Shown here piece after piece: positions 1 through 10,220 of a stretch of DNA of 64,000 nucleotides. Origin of the DNA: Littorina saxatilis (lineage: Eukaryota; Mollusca; Gastropoda; Littorinimorpha; Littorinidae). Each line of letters opens with the position of its first letter. Positions within the stretch are counted from its first letter, which is position 1. The notes beneath the pieces were generated by a model that did not search any database, was not told where the DNA came from, and saw only the letters and a program-made list of their open reading frames with translations. The stretch is from NCBI RefSeq assembly GCF_037325665.1, contig NC_090246.1:40692243-40756242 (forward strand), in the 5' to 3' direction. A program made the position numbers and the translations under genes.

Positions 1-193
1 GGCTGAGACCATCCCTTCCTCTGACTTCATTATACCAAAAATCAACAGTCCTCACTACTTCTTGTGCTGAGTCGGAAATTGTGTTTGAATTAATTTCTGA
101 CTTGATACTAGTGTCAATGTGCGAAATTATGTCATCCCAAAATCCTCCTTTGCTACTGTGTCCTTGTCTAACACAACATTCTACGAAAGCCTG
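1..193. other. Unassigned flank
   Basis: I see no reading frame, RNA gene or repeat structure in this short stretch. It ends where the minisatellite begins. Confidence 0.5.
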
Positions 194-1734
194 TGACACC
201 ATTGTACGACATTATCTCTCTCTGTGACACCATTGTACGACAATATCTCTCTCTGTAACACCATTGTACGACAATATCTCTCTCTGTGACACCATTGTAC
301 GACAATATCTCTCTCTGTAACACCATTGTACGACAATATCTCTCTCTGTGACACCATTGTACGACACGGTTGGCTTTGTGGTAAGGCGTCCGCCCCGTGA
401 TCGGGAGGTCGTGGGTTCGAACCCCGGCCGGGTCATACTAAGACTTTAAAATTGGCAATCTAGTGGCTGCTCCGCCTGGCGTCTGGCATTATGGGGTTAG
501 TGCTAGGACTGGTTGGTCCGGTGTCAGAATAATGTGACTGGGTGAGACATGAAGCCTGTGCTGCGACTTCTGTCTTGTGTGTGGCGCACGTTAAATGTCA
601 AAGCAGCACCGCCCTGATATGGCCCTTCGTGGTCGGCTGGGCGTTAAGCAAACAAACAAACAAACTCTCTGTGACACCGTTGTACGACAATATCTCTCTC
701 TGTGACACCATTGTACGACAATATCTCTCTCTGTGACACCATTGTACGACAATATCTCTCTGTGACACCATTGTACGACAATATCTCTCTCTGTGACACC
801 ATTGTACGACAATATCTCTCTGTGACACCATTGTACGACAATATCTCTCTGTGACACCATTGTACGACAATCTCTCTCTCTTTGACACCATTTCACGACA
901 ATATCTCTCTTTGACACCATTTCACGACAATCTCTCTCTCTGTGACACCATTGCACGACAATCTCTCTCTCTGTGACACCATTGCACGACAATCTCTCTC
1001 TCTGTGACACCATTGCACGACAATATCTCTCTCTTTGACACCATTTCACGACAATCTCTCTCTCTCTGACACCATTGCACGACAATATATCTCTCTCTGA
1101 CACCATTGCACGACAATATCTCTCTCTTTGACACCATTGCACGACAATCTCTCTGTCTGTGACACCATTGCACGACAATCTCTCTCTCTTTGACACCATT
1201 TCACGACAATCTCTCTGTCTGTGACACCATTTCACGACAATATCTCTCTCTTTGACACCATTTCACGACAATCTCTCTCTCTGTGACACCATTGCGTGAC
1301 AATCTCTCTCTCTGTGACACCATTGCACGACAATCTCTCTCTCTCTCTGACACCATTGCACGACAATCTCTCTCTCTCTGACGCCATTGCACGACAATAT
1401 CTCTCTCTGTGATGCCATTGCACGACAATATCTCTCTCTCTGACACCATTGCACGACAATATCTCTCTCTGTGACACCATTTCACGACAATCTCTCTCTG
1501 TGACACCATTTCACGACAATCTGTCTCTCTGTGACACCATTGCACGACAATCTCTCTCTCTGTGACGCCATTGCACGACAATCTCTCTCTCTGTGACACC
1601 ATTGCACGACAATCTCTCTCTCTCTGACGCCATTGCACGACAATATCTCTCTCTGTGATGCCATTGCACGACAATCTCTCTCTCTATGACGCCATGATTG
1701 CACGATAGTATCCCTGCCTGTGACACCATTGTAC

Positions 1735-1795
<61 letters not shown>

Positions 1796-1809
1796 ACACC
1801 ATTGTACAA

Positions 1810-1846
<37 letters not shown>
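194..1846. repeat. Minisatellite, units of about 29-31 bp
   Basis: Some 45 head-to-tail units of the form CTCTCTGTGACACCATTG followed by TACGACAATAT fill this stretch, apart from a SINE at 364-665. Most units are 29 or 31 bp. Units left of about 870 mostly read TTGTACGAC; units from about 880 to 1700 mostly read TTGCACGAC or TTTCACGAC. The right end passes into pure CT runs (1736-1792 and 1812-1846). The unit lacks stop codons in several frames, so long spurious reading frames appear on the minus strand; I do not regard these as genes. Confidence 0.95.
364..665 (+). mobile_element. tRNA-derived SINE, family S1, copy 1
   Basis: The head is tRNA-like, with an A-box-like segment (TGTGGTAAGGCGTC) and a clear B box (GGTTCGAACCC). 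A conserved body of about 230 bp follows, ending in a GCAAACAAACAAACAAAC tail. The same body recurs at 55582-55657 and, reversed, at 55896-56183, which defines the family. This copy sits inside the minisatellite: array units flank both ends. Confidence 0.85.
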
Positions 1847-1850
<4 letters not shown>

Positions 1851-1947
1851 TGTGACGCATGAAAAGGTAGCTCCGCCGTTTTTGTTAATTACTCTGTGCA
1901 ACGTCAATTAGCACCTTGAAACTTTGCATAGTGAGTGCCAAGCCACC

Positions 1948-2856
1948 ATGCCATCTGCAGCACTTGACTTTAGGGGTGCTGTTGGCAGATTTGCGTTTGT
2001 ATTTGCCAGTTTCATGTTTCGACGTGCAAAAGAGAAGGCGGCCATGTATCAGCGTGTATTGAAAATCCGAAACAGGCCAACCGGTGTCATGGTAGGTTTG
2101 TTACTGGTCCTGTTGTACTTCGGAAACATTCTGCACCAATGTGGAGACATCGAGCTCAACCCTGGACCTAACCCTAGACGTGGTGCATCTGCTACTTCTG
2201 CCACGTCATCTGCTGACGGCGAACCTAGTCTGAGAGATGTTATGGATCTGCTGGCTGACATAAAAGGTGACATAAAGGAAATGAAAAATGGCTTTGCAAA
2301 TCTGCAAGAAGAGGTGCGGGAAGTGAGAGAAGAAGTATCGGAAGTGTGGCGAATGAACAATGAGCTGAAAAGTGAGAACGATGTCTTGAAAACGAAAGTG
2401 GAGCGTTTAGAGGCAAAGACCGATGATCTGGAATGTAGGTCCAAAAGAAACAATGTGATGTTTTACGGACTGCCGAGGGAGGAAAACGAAAAATGGGAAG
2501 ACTGTGAAGCTACGGTGAGAGAGCTCATTGTCGACAAGCTTGAGTTGGCAGGAGATATCCAGTTTGACCGCGTGCACCGGGTCAGTGCAAAACCAGACTC
2601 GCCAGTCATCGCTAGATGCTGCTTCTACAAAGACAAGGAGCTGATTCTTAAAGCAAAAAGAAAGCTCAAAGGCAGCAACATCTTCATTGGTGAAGATTTC
2701 TCTCAACGTGTGAGAGACATCAGGAAGAAGCTCACTCCACATCTGAAGGCGGCTCAGAAAGATGGCAAGAAGGCGACAATGATATACGACCACCTAGTCA
2801 TCAATGGGAAAAAATGTGTGGTTGATAAAGACGATCGCCTGCATGAACGGAAATAA
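1948..2856 (+). CDS. LINE ORF1 with N-terminal 2A peptide and L1-type RNA-binding fold
   Basis: 302 residues. The start at 1948 is chosen because its context (GCCACCATGC) is an excellent Kozak site and the next upstream ATG is out of frame. A basic N-terminus and a hydrophobic stretch (about residues 50-62) precede GDIELNPGP, a perfect match to the 2A consensus D-x-E-x-N-P-G-P; in known 2A peptides the ribosome skips the Gly-Pro bond, here residues 73/74. After it come a low-complexity Ser/Ala linker, a coiled coil (about 110-165) and a segment like the L1 ORF1p RNA-recognition and C-terminal domains, starting at NNVMFYGLP. The likely role is binding the element RNA as a nucleic-acid chaperone. 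2A peptides at the N-terminus of LINE ORF1 proteins are known from sea urchin and mollusc elements. ORF2 follows in the same frame. Confidence 0.9.
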   Translation: MPSAALDFRGAVGRFAFVFASFMFRRAKEKAAMYQRVLKIRNRPTGVMVGLLLVLLYFGNILHQCGDIELNPGPNPRRGASATSATSSADGEPSLRDVMDLLADIKGDIKEMKNGFANLQEEVREVREEVSEVWRMNNELKSENDVLKTKVERLEAKTDDLECRSKRNNVMFYGLPREENEKWEDCEATVRELIVDKLELAGDIQFDRVHRVSAKPDSPVIARCCFYKDKELILKAKRKLKGSNIFIGEDFSQRVRDIRKKLTPHLKAAQKDGKKATMIYDHLVINGKKCVVDKDDRLHERK

Positions 2857-5800
2857 GGTTTCGGCCGGCCCCCAAGGAAAACTTCAGCTAGTAAGTTTTT
2901 GATTTTTCCGGGGAATCATAGTGCAAAGGGAACACATACAAAAGTGACACCGGTTTTACAACGTGTAAGGGAAGCTCCTGCCAATTGTTGTGACAGTGTT
3001 GTGACTGGGGCTAAGCAGTATTTCGCACGTGGGAATAGTGCGGACATCCGAAAGACACCGGTGTTACCTGTAGTTTTGGACAACGCGGTGAGCGCACGTG
3101 GAAAAACGGACTGTGTTAGTGATAACAATGTGGACGACAGCGAATGTGTTTTGGAGAAAGTGAAAACGAGGCACTTGACAGTGGTGAGCGGTACGAATGG
3201 TGGTGAGAATGGTGACGGTGATGACGAGGTGGTAGATACGTCAAATTTAAATGGCACTGATCGATCTGATGACGTTGAACAATTGTGTAATTCATTATCT
3301 TTTCTTCATTGGAATGTTTGCGGTATCTTGTCAAAATTAGACGATCCCGAGTTTGTCGATTTTCTCTCTTCTTATGACATTGTCTGTCTAGTAGAGACTT
3401 TCGAGTCATGTCTTTTTAATGACCATACGGTTTTCGTCAAGCCAGCAGTCAAATTGACGCGGCAGGGAAGATGTTCGGGTGGGGTGATATGTCTAATACG
3501 GAATAATATTATCCCCCACGTTACACAGTTGGAAAGTGATAGCCACTACTTCCTTTCGTTTGTTCTGCATAAAGAGTACTTTAGGTTCACTAAGGACATT
3601 TTGCTTCTCTGTGCATACATCCCACCTGAACATTCACCGTATTATACTGCTTTTGATTTTGAAAATGGAATAAATATTTTAGAATCATGCTTGGCGGATA
3701 GTCTTTTGTCTTTGGATGATGTAGATGTAATCGTATGTGGTGACCTGAATTCTAGGACCTCGGATATTACACCTGATTACGTTGACGAACAGGATTTATA
3801 TGTACATGTTAGTAAAGTTGATTGGTTTGAGACAAAAAGGTCTTCCGAAGATAAAATCTTGAACAATTACGGGAAAAAATTGCTTTGTATGTGTACTGGT
3901 TTCGGATTGTGTATTCTGAATGGAATGTGTCAAGGTGACCTTCGTGGACGATACACATTTATCTCTGATAGTGGAAGCAGTGTGAATGACTACTTTTTGA
4001 TGTCTGTAAATCTATTTGAATCAGCTGCGAATAATTGCAAGTTGAATGTTTTAGAGCGTATTGAATCAGATCATATGCCGGTGGAGTTGGTTTTGCATGA
4101 TAAAAGATGTATGCCGAATGCCATTATGAATGAAGCTGGTTGTGAGGTTGACGAATTTGTTGTCAAATATTGTTGGAAGACTGAATGTGCGGCTGCCTTC
4201 TCCTCTTTAATGAATTCAGGTGATGTACAGTACGAACTTGTCAATGCTGCTGCCTTAATTGAGACTGATGTTAACGCCGCACTGAACAAGTTTAATGATG
4301 TCATAAAACAGCAAGGTGAATGCATGAAAAAAAGAATGTCAATAGGTGGTAAGTCGATACAGAGAGAATGGTTTGACCATGAATGCCAAACAGCAAGAAG
4401 TCATGTCCGTAAGATGTTACATAAATGTAGAAAATCAAAAGATGTTTTGGATAAAAATATATATTGCATTGCTAGGCGTGAATATAAATACCTGATTGTT
4501 ATGAAAAAGAAAAGCTACAACGCTGGTCTACTCGCTGACTTGAGCAGCTCAGTAAAATCGCAGAAACTATTTTGGGAAACTATGAAGAAACTTTCACGGA
4601 GGAAAACACAACCGCGTCATAACATTACTCTAGATGATTGGTTCCAACATTTTAAGAATGTATTAGAGAAGGACACACATGTAGCTATAGTGGACGTCGT
4701 TGATGGGGCTGTGGATGAAAATGTTGATGTTAATGATGAAGGAAATGATGATGATGTTGTTGAACATGTATTAGATAGACCGATTTCGAAAGAAGAAGTC
4801 ACTCTTGCAATTAGAAAGCTGAAGAACGGAAAGTCTGCTGGTCCAGATGGGCTGATTGGTGAGTTTTTCAAGCATTCGGGTGAGGCTGTGGTGGTGTTTT
4901 TGGTAAGGTTGTTTAATGTCTTGTTTGATAGTGATTTTTACCCGGACAACTGGAAGGAATCAATAATCTTGCCTCTGTTTAAGAAAGGTCAGATAAATGA
5001 CACCAATAACTACAGGGGAATATCACTGTGCGATGTCAGCAGTAAATTATATAGCTCCATAATTAATAACAGATTGCAGGAATGGATTAGCATAAATGAT
5101 ATTACTGGTGAACATCAAGCTGGATTTAAAAAAGATCATTCAACAGTTGACCATATCTTTACACTCCTGGCGGCCATTCAGAAACAGTTTACAAAGAACA
5201 GAAAATTGTATGTCGCATTTGTTGACTTTGAGAAGGCATTCGATTCGATTTCTAGGAAACTTCTGTGGCCTGTACTTATGAAAAACGGTATTAGAGGAAA
5301 ATTGCATCGTTGTGTGAAAAGCATGTATTTGGATGTGAAAGCTAAAATAAGATGTGGCGCTAAATTTACTGATGTAATTAATTGTACATATGGGGTAAAA
5401 CAAGGTGATGTATGTAGCCCTGTGTTGTTTTCGTTATTTATTAATGAATTAGCTTTGGAAGTAATGGAAAATGGAAAACATGGTGTGACATTTGATTTTG
5501 TGGAATTTTTCATATTGCTTTTTGCTGATGACATTGTATTGCTCTCCACAACTGTTGTTGGCCTGCAAAGACAGCTGAATAATATGTACAATGCAGCTTC
5601 TCGATTGGAGTTGAAAGTTAACATGAACAAAACTAATATTATTGTTTTCCGTAAAGGAGGATATTTAGCTAGTTGTGAAAAATGGAATTATGGTGCAGAT
5701 AGAGTTGTTGTTGTTAACGCTTATAAGTATTTAGGAATATTTTTTTCCACGAGACTTAGTTTTAATGTTTCCTGTCAGGATTTGGTGAGTAGGGGTAAAC

Positions 5801-6708
5801 GGGCAGTGTTTGGTATACTCCGTGTGTTGCACAAGTTAGAGAGTAGTTCTTACAAATTGTTTACAAAATTGTTTGATTCTCAAGTTCAACCGATTGTGCA
5901 ATATGGTGCTGAGATTTGGGCTTTCCAAAAAGGTACTGAAATAGAAAAACTACACTTATTCGCCATGAAACGATTCCTGCATGTAGACATGAGAACACCA
6001 AACGACCTTGTGTATGGTGAATTGGGAAGATTCCCAATATATCTAAACTCATATGTAAAGTGCATTACATATTGGCTAAAATTAACAAGAATGGAAAATT
6101 CCAAGATTCCATGTAAAGCATTCAAAGTTCTCTATAATTTAGATTGTAATGGCAAGATTACATGGGCGACGGATGTTCGTAAGTGTTTGTTTTCTCATGG
6201 GTTTGCAGATGTATGGTACAACCAAGGGGTGGACAGTATTGGTGGTTTTCTGAAATGTTTCAGACAGCGATTGATAGATTGCAGATGGCAAGACTGGAAC
6301 GACCATATGCAAAGCAGTGATCGATTTTCTACATACAGATTGTTTAAGACCACAAGCAGTACTGAAGCGTATATAGATATGGAAATGAACAGCTATGTGA
6401 AAAGTGCATTAACTAAATTCAGGTTCGGTGTATCGGATCTTGCTGTACACAGGTGTAGGTATAGTGTACGGAGTGAGGAAGATTTGTTGTGTCGTCTGTG
6501 TAAATTGGCTGAAGAAAATGAAATACACTTTATGTTCTGCTGTCCTGCACTACGTGACCTAAGAGTATTATTGATAATGCCAAAATATTATAATCATCCA
6601 TGTATGTACCGATATACTTTGCTTATGTCTACTGGAAATGCCAGTCAAATATCCAAATTAGCACAATATATTTATCAGGGAATGAAAAGATTAATCACTG
6701 TGACATGA
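2857..6708 (+). CDS. LINE ORF2: EEP endonuclease, reverse transcriptase, zinc-knuckle
   Basis: Open for 1283 codons directly after the ORF1 stop and in the same frame. An unassigned N-terminal region of about 145 residues precedes the endonuclease, which shows HWNVCG, LVETF, CGDLNSR, VNDYFL and SDHMPV, the expected catalytic blocks. The reverse transcriptase shows GKSAGPDGL, YRGISL, HQAGFKKDHST, VAFVDFEKAFD, GVKQGDVCSP, the active-site FADD (5521-5532) and YKYLGIFFS. The C-terminus has CRLCKLAEENEIHFMFCC, a zf-RVT-like knuckle. The protein should nick target DNA and prime reverse transcription there. There is no in-frame ATG between 2857 and 3889, which lies inside the endonuclease, so translation must start some other way: readthrough of the ORF1 TAA, reinitiation or a non-AUG codon. 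Confidence 0.92.
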   Translation, partial: GFGRPPRKTSASKFLIFPGNHSAKGTHTKVTPVLQRVREAPANCCDSVVTGAKQYFARGNSADIRKTPVLPVVLDNAVSARGKTDCVSDNNVDDSECVLEKVKTRHLTVVSGTNGGENGDGDDEVVDTSNLNGTDRSDDVEQLCNSLSFLHWNVCGILSKLDDPEFVDFLSSYDIVCLVETFESCLFNDHTVFVKPAVKLTRQGRCSGGVICLIRNNIIPHVTQLESDSHYFLSFVLHKEYFRFTKDILLLCAYIPPEHSPYYTAFDFENGINILESCLADSLLSLDDVDVIVCGDLNSRTSDITPDYVDEQDLYVHVSKVDWFETKRSSEDKILNNYGKKLLCMCTGFGLCILNGMCQGDLRGRYTFISDSGSSVNDYFLMSVNLFESAANNCKLNVLERIESDHMPVELVLHDKRCMPNAIMNEAGCEVDEFVVKYCWKTECAAAFSSLMNSGDVQYELVNAAALIETDVNAALNKFNDVIKQQGECMKKRMSIGGKSIQREWFDHECQTARSHVRKMLHKCRKSKDVLDKNIYCIARREYKYLIVMKKKSYNAGLLADLSSSVKSQKLFWETMKKLSRRKTQPRHNITLDDWFQHFKNVLEKDTHVAIVDVVDGAVDENVDVNDEGNDDDVVEHVLDRPISKEEVTLAIRKLKNGKSAGPDGLIGEFFKHSGEAVVVFLVRLFNVLFDSDFYPDNWKESIILPLFKKGQINDTNNYRGISLCDVSSKLYSSIINNRLQEWISINDITGEHQAGFKKDHSTVDHIFTLLAAIQKQFTKNRKLYVAFVDFEKAFDSISRKLLWPVLMKNGIRGKLHRCVKSMYLDVKAKIRCGAKFTDVINCTYGVKQGDVCSPVLFSLFINELALEVMENGKHGVTFDFVEFFILLFADDIVLLSTTVVGLQRQLNNMYNAASRLELKVNMNKTNIIVFRKGGYLASCEKWNYGADRVVVVNAYKYLGIFFSTRLSFNVSCQDLVSRGKRAVFGILRVLHKLESSSYKLFTKLFDSQVQPIVQYGAEIWAFQKGTEIEKLHLFAMKRFLHVDMRTPNDLVYGELGRFPIYLNSYVKCITYWLKLTRMENSKIPCKAFKVLYNLDCNGKITWATDVRKCLFSHGFADVWYNQGVDSIGGFLKCFRQRLIDCRWQDWNDHMQSSDRFSTYRLFKTTSSTEAYIDMEMNSYVKSALTKFRFGVSDLAVHRCRYSVRSEEDLLCRLCKLAEENEIHFMFCCPALRDLRVLLIMPKYYNHPCMYRYTLLMSTGNASQISKLAQYIYQGMKRLITVT

Positions 6709-6834
6709 TCTATGTACACATGTATTACTGTTTGAAGTATACAAATTTTGGGACATTTATGAAACACAATGTTTTACTATGATTATGTTGTATATGGACG
6801 CATACCCTTCAGAAGGGGCTCTGGCCTAAAACTG

Positions 6835-6840
6835 AATAAA
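6835..6840 (+). promoter_or_regulatory. Poly(A) signal of the LINE
   Basis: AATAAA lies about 130 bp after the ORF2 stop and directly before the (TATTCG)n tail, as expected for the 3' end of the element transcript. Confidence 0.6.
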
Positions 6841-6862
6841 CTTTCGTATTCGTATTCGTATT

Positions 6863-6905
6863 CTCTCTCTCTCTCTCTCTCTGTGACACCATTGTACGAC
6901 AATAT
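6863..6905. repeat. Remnant of the minisatellite beyond the LINE
   Basis: A CT run followed by GTGACACCATTGTACGACAA, the same unit as at 194-1846, resumes immediately after the LINE tail. Confidence 0.85.
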
Positions 6906-6966
6906 CCATTGTCACTCAGTGCAGTTGGTGTGCCGTGTGTGTAAGCGCGCGCGCGCGCGCGCGCGT

Positions 6967-6997
<31 letters not shown>

Positions 6998-7455
6998 CGC
7001 ATCTGCCTACATTTCCGTCTTTATCGTACAACGGCCATTTCCCTTAAACTAAAAGTCTCGCCAGATCTGAAATGTTGAGCCGAACTTTTTTTCACGGGAT
7101 GGAGTGTGCCTTTGAGGTAGATCGTCATATCTTTTTACGTAGTATCGCGCAGTACAATGTAGTACGACGTTACACGCATGAGAGTAACAGATAGTATATT
7201 TAAAGTAGACACGATTTCACAACACACCCGGTATGAAAAACGTAAAATGGAAAACACTCAATTGATACATACCTGAGAATGCGGACGTGCAGACACACCA
7301 CGAATGCGTTCCGTAAGGCATGTAGGCGTAACTTGTATTCTCACAGTTTCACGAGGATCCGTCCTGGCAATCGTTGAAAAATTACGTCAGTGTCTAAAAA
7401 GAACGGAAATTCCCTGTGTGTAAAATACCTACATAACCTATGTGAAGGAGTGTAG
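6906..7455. other. Non-coding stretch with a GC/GT microsatellite
   Basis: (GC)n running into (GT)n lies at 6945-6999. I see no gene or other repeat in the rest. Confidence 0.6.
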
Positions 7456-7971
7456 CTGGGTGGCCGAGTGGTAACGCACTTGCGCTCGGAAGCGAGAGGT
7501 TGCGAGTTCGACTCTGGGTCAGGGCGTTAGCAATTTTCTCCCCCCTTTCCTAACCTAGGTGGTAGGTTCAAGTGCTAGTCTTTCGGATGAGACGAAAAAC
7601 CGAGGTCCCTTCGTGTACACTACATTGGGGTGTGCACGTTAAAGATCCCACGATTGACAAAAGGGTCTTTCCTGGCAAAATTGTATAGGCATAGATAAAA
7701 ATGTCCACCAAAATACCCGTGTGACTTGGAATAATAGGCCGTGAAAAGTAGGATATGCGCCGAAATGGCTGCGATCTGCTGGCCGATGTGAATGCGTGAC
7801 ATGATGTATTGTGTAAAAAAAATTCCATCTCACACGGCATAAATAAATCCCTGCGCCTTGAATATGTGCGCGATATAAATTGCATAAAATAAAAAATAAA
7901 ATGAAAAATAAATAAATCCCTGCGCTTAGAACTGTACCCACGGAATACGCGCGATATAAGCCTCATATTGA
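7456..7971 (+). mobile_element. tRNA-derived SINE, family S2, copy 1
   Basis: The head is tRNA-like (GGCCGAGTGGTAACGCAC for box A, GAGTTCGACTC for box B) and is followed by a body of about 400 bp containing GGTCCCTTCGTGTACACTAC. A second copy at 58616-59083 matches it along most of its length. In this copy the 3' portion, from AATAAATCCCTGCGC to GCGCGATATAA, occurs twice in tandem. Confidence 0.85.
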
Positions 7972-8483
7972 TTGATAGCCCACATACTGTCTGTTACACA
8001 ACGCGACATTGAAGGCCATTCACATCTTTATTCAGTGCAGAGCTTTTTTGAACGCTTTCTTGTGTGGCTTCTTGTTTCTTTGTGTACGTGTTGTTGTTGG
8101 TTGTTGTTGTTGTTGTTGTCGTTGTTGATGTTGTTGTTGTTTTAACTGTTGCTTGTCTTCAATTTAGTTACATATATTTTGTCTTTCCGTAGATTCTTGG
8201 CTTTGTTTTTGTTTGTTTGCTTATTTGTTTGTTTGTTGACCTACAGAAAACATGAAAGAAAGGAGATAGACGAAGCAGTTTGATTGCAGGACTCGCAATA
8301 ACGTGGACTCTCACTGTACTTCCGCACATTTTCCTCTATCATAAAAGCAATTATGGACCCTTCCCCTTCCTAATCACTCCCCTCTCCCCCTACAGACAGA
8401 CGCAGACAGACAGACACACACACACACACTATTCCTCTCCCACGTATTTATAGTTTGCAACTGGCAGTGTGTTCGAAATTTGA

Positions 8484-8538
<55 letters not shown>

Positions 8539-9167
8539 TTTGTGTGTGTGTGCGTGCGTTTGTGTGGGCGTGGGCGTGCGTGTATGTGTGTTGCCCCCTC
8601 GCGTGAACGAGGACTGGCCTTGCGACATTCACCGCTGTGGAAGGCCCGAGTCCCCTTCTATAAATAACCACACGCACTAATCGCGCAGAGTTTACGTATG
8701 CAGCAAGTTTAGATGACTCGACCTACCTTTAGCTGTGTTTAAAATGGGTTTGACACGTTCGCAGCGCTGGCAGGCTACGCTATTGTTTTCTGGTACACTG
8801 AGTAGAACACCCCCCCCCCCCCCTTTTAAGACCTGAAAACCAACAAAACATTAATGAAACAAATCTGCGTAAATCGGGTTTTTATAAATGACCAGTGAAT
8901 CTTAGAATGGAGGATAATTTAGGGAGGTTATAAACAGACAATCTTAAAAGCAAGGTCTAAACAGGAGTGAGTAGGATGTCTTAAAAGGGGGTTCCAGTGT
9001 ATAGTGTGATACAGCAGTCAACCAACGTTCGTATATATGAACTACGAGAAATGAACAATTACAGCCACCCCCCCCTCCCTCCCCCACGCCTTCCTCAGTC
9101 AGCAAAAGTGTGTTTACTGTTTCTTGTACGTAGTATTATGTTGAGCGACATATCTGGTGACGAATTT
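7972..9167. other. Non-coding stretch with microsatellites
   Basis: Holds (GTT)n near 8090-8140, short CA runs near 8400-8430, (GT)n at about 8485-8580 and two poly(C) tracts (8811-8823 and near 9068). No gene recognised. Confidence 0.65.
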
Positions 9168-9169
9168 TA

Positions 9170-10220
9170 TCCTTAGCGGATTATGACTTTATTCAGTTAT
9201 TCTGCAGAAAAACAGAAATGCTGGAGAAAAACTGTTTGTTTCTGCAGCATTTCTGCATAATGTCATCTTTCGCGAGAGCAACGGTTTTTTTCTCTGAAAT
9301 TGAAATCAAGAATGCTGCAGTAAAACGGTGATGTTGTTTTACTGGAGAAAAACTGTTTACACTTTTTCTTCAGCATTTTGGCATTATTCAGTTATTCTGC
9401 AGAAAAACAGAAATGCTGGAGAAAAACTGTCTTTTCTGCAGCATTTCTGCATGATGTCATCTTTCGCCGAAGCAACGGGTTTTTCTGGGGCAAAACATTT
9501 TACTGCAGTAAAATTGAAATCAAGAATGCTGCAGTAAAACGGTGCTGTTGTTTTACTGCAGAAAACCTGTTTACACTTTTTCTGCAGCATTTTGTACTGG
9601 CTCATTATAATGTTGGAGCACGCGAGCCCCCCTCTGTCGAGAGATGGACTCATCCAAAATTACCAATAGTTGTGCGTGACACGAATGTATTTTGTCTGTC
9701 TAACAAACTATTATACTATCCCAGGGGGCGACGAATACAAACGCTACTTTACAAAGTCGTTCGTTTTTCTCCAGAAAAACTGTCACAGACTATTCTGAAG
9801 AAAAAGTTAATCGCAATAATGCTTCAGAAAACCAAGTAAACATTATGCTTCAGAAAAACTGCAGTAAAAAACGTTGCTTCGGCGAAAGATGACATTATGC
9901 AGAAATGCTGCAGAAACGACAGTTTTTCTCCAGCATTTCGGTTTTTCTCCAGAATAACTGAATAATGTCATAATCCGCCAAGAGCCAGTACACAATGCTG
10001 CAGAAAAAATGTAAACAGGTTTTCTGCAGTAAAACAACAACACCGTTTTACTGCAGCATTCTTAATTTCAATTTTATTGCAGTAAAATGTTTTGCTGCAG
10101 AAAAAAACGCTGCTTCGGCGAAAGATGACATTATGCAGAAATGCTGCAGAAAAGAACGGTTTTTCTCCAGCATTTGTCTTTTCTGCAGAATAACTGAATA
10201 AAGTCATAATCCGCTAAGGA
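9170..10220. mobile_element. Palindromic TA-flanked element (non-autonomous DNA transposon)
   Basis: The ends are perfect inverted repeats of about 42 bp beginning TCCTTAGCGGATTATGAC, flanked on both sides by TA (9168-9169 and 10221-10222), the target duplication typical of Tc1/mariner-type elements. The arms extend imperfectly for about 400 bp and are built from repeats around CTGCAG (CTGCAGAAA, GCAGCATTTCTGCA, GATGTCATCTTTCGC and their complements). A second copy of the end motif lies inside the right arm (about 9956-9980), so the element may contain a nested relative. The core at about 9612-9770 is unique. No transposase frame is present. Confidence 0.75.

Larger units (their letters stand above)
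1847..6862 (+). mobile_element. Non-LTR retrotransposon (LINE), near full length
   Basis: A roughly 5.0-kb LINE with a short 5' leader, ORF1 (1948-2856), ORF2 (2857-6708), a 3' UTR of about 150 bp with AATAAA at 6835-6840, and a (TATTCG)n tail. It replaces part of the minisatellite: CT-rich array units lie immediately on both sides, so the target-site duplication cannot be resolved. Both frames are open apart from the ORF1 stop, so the insertion looks young. The endonuclease is of the apurinic (EEP) type and the ORF2 C-terminus has a zinc-knuckle; there is no RNase H. The clade (CR1, Ingi/Vingi, L1-like or other) is not certain from reading alone. Confidence 0.92.

Noticed and set aside
364-440. 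tRNA gene candidate
   Set aside because: Boxes A and B are present but the acceptor stem does not close, and the sequence continues into a SINE body seen three times in the window.
591-1907. Long minus-strand frames of up to about 214 codons with periodic Arg/Cys/Glu sequence
   Set aside because: They are readings of the minisatellite in several frames at once. The stop-free repeat unit explains them and there is no start context or domain.
7456-7530. tRNA-Ser/Leu-like gene
   Set aside because: It is the head of SINE S2, duplicated with its body at 58616.
8374-8680. Cys/Val and His/Thr dipeptide frames over GT/CA tracts, and similar ones at 13579-14032, 27606-28046, 37394-37866, 47759-48256 and 57686-57919
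   Set aside because: Microsatellite translations without domains or codon bias.
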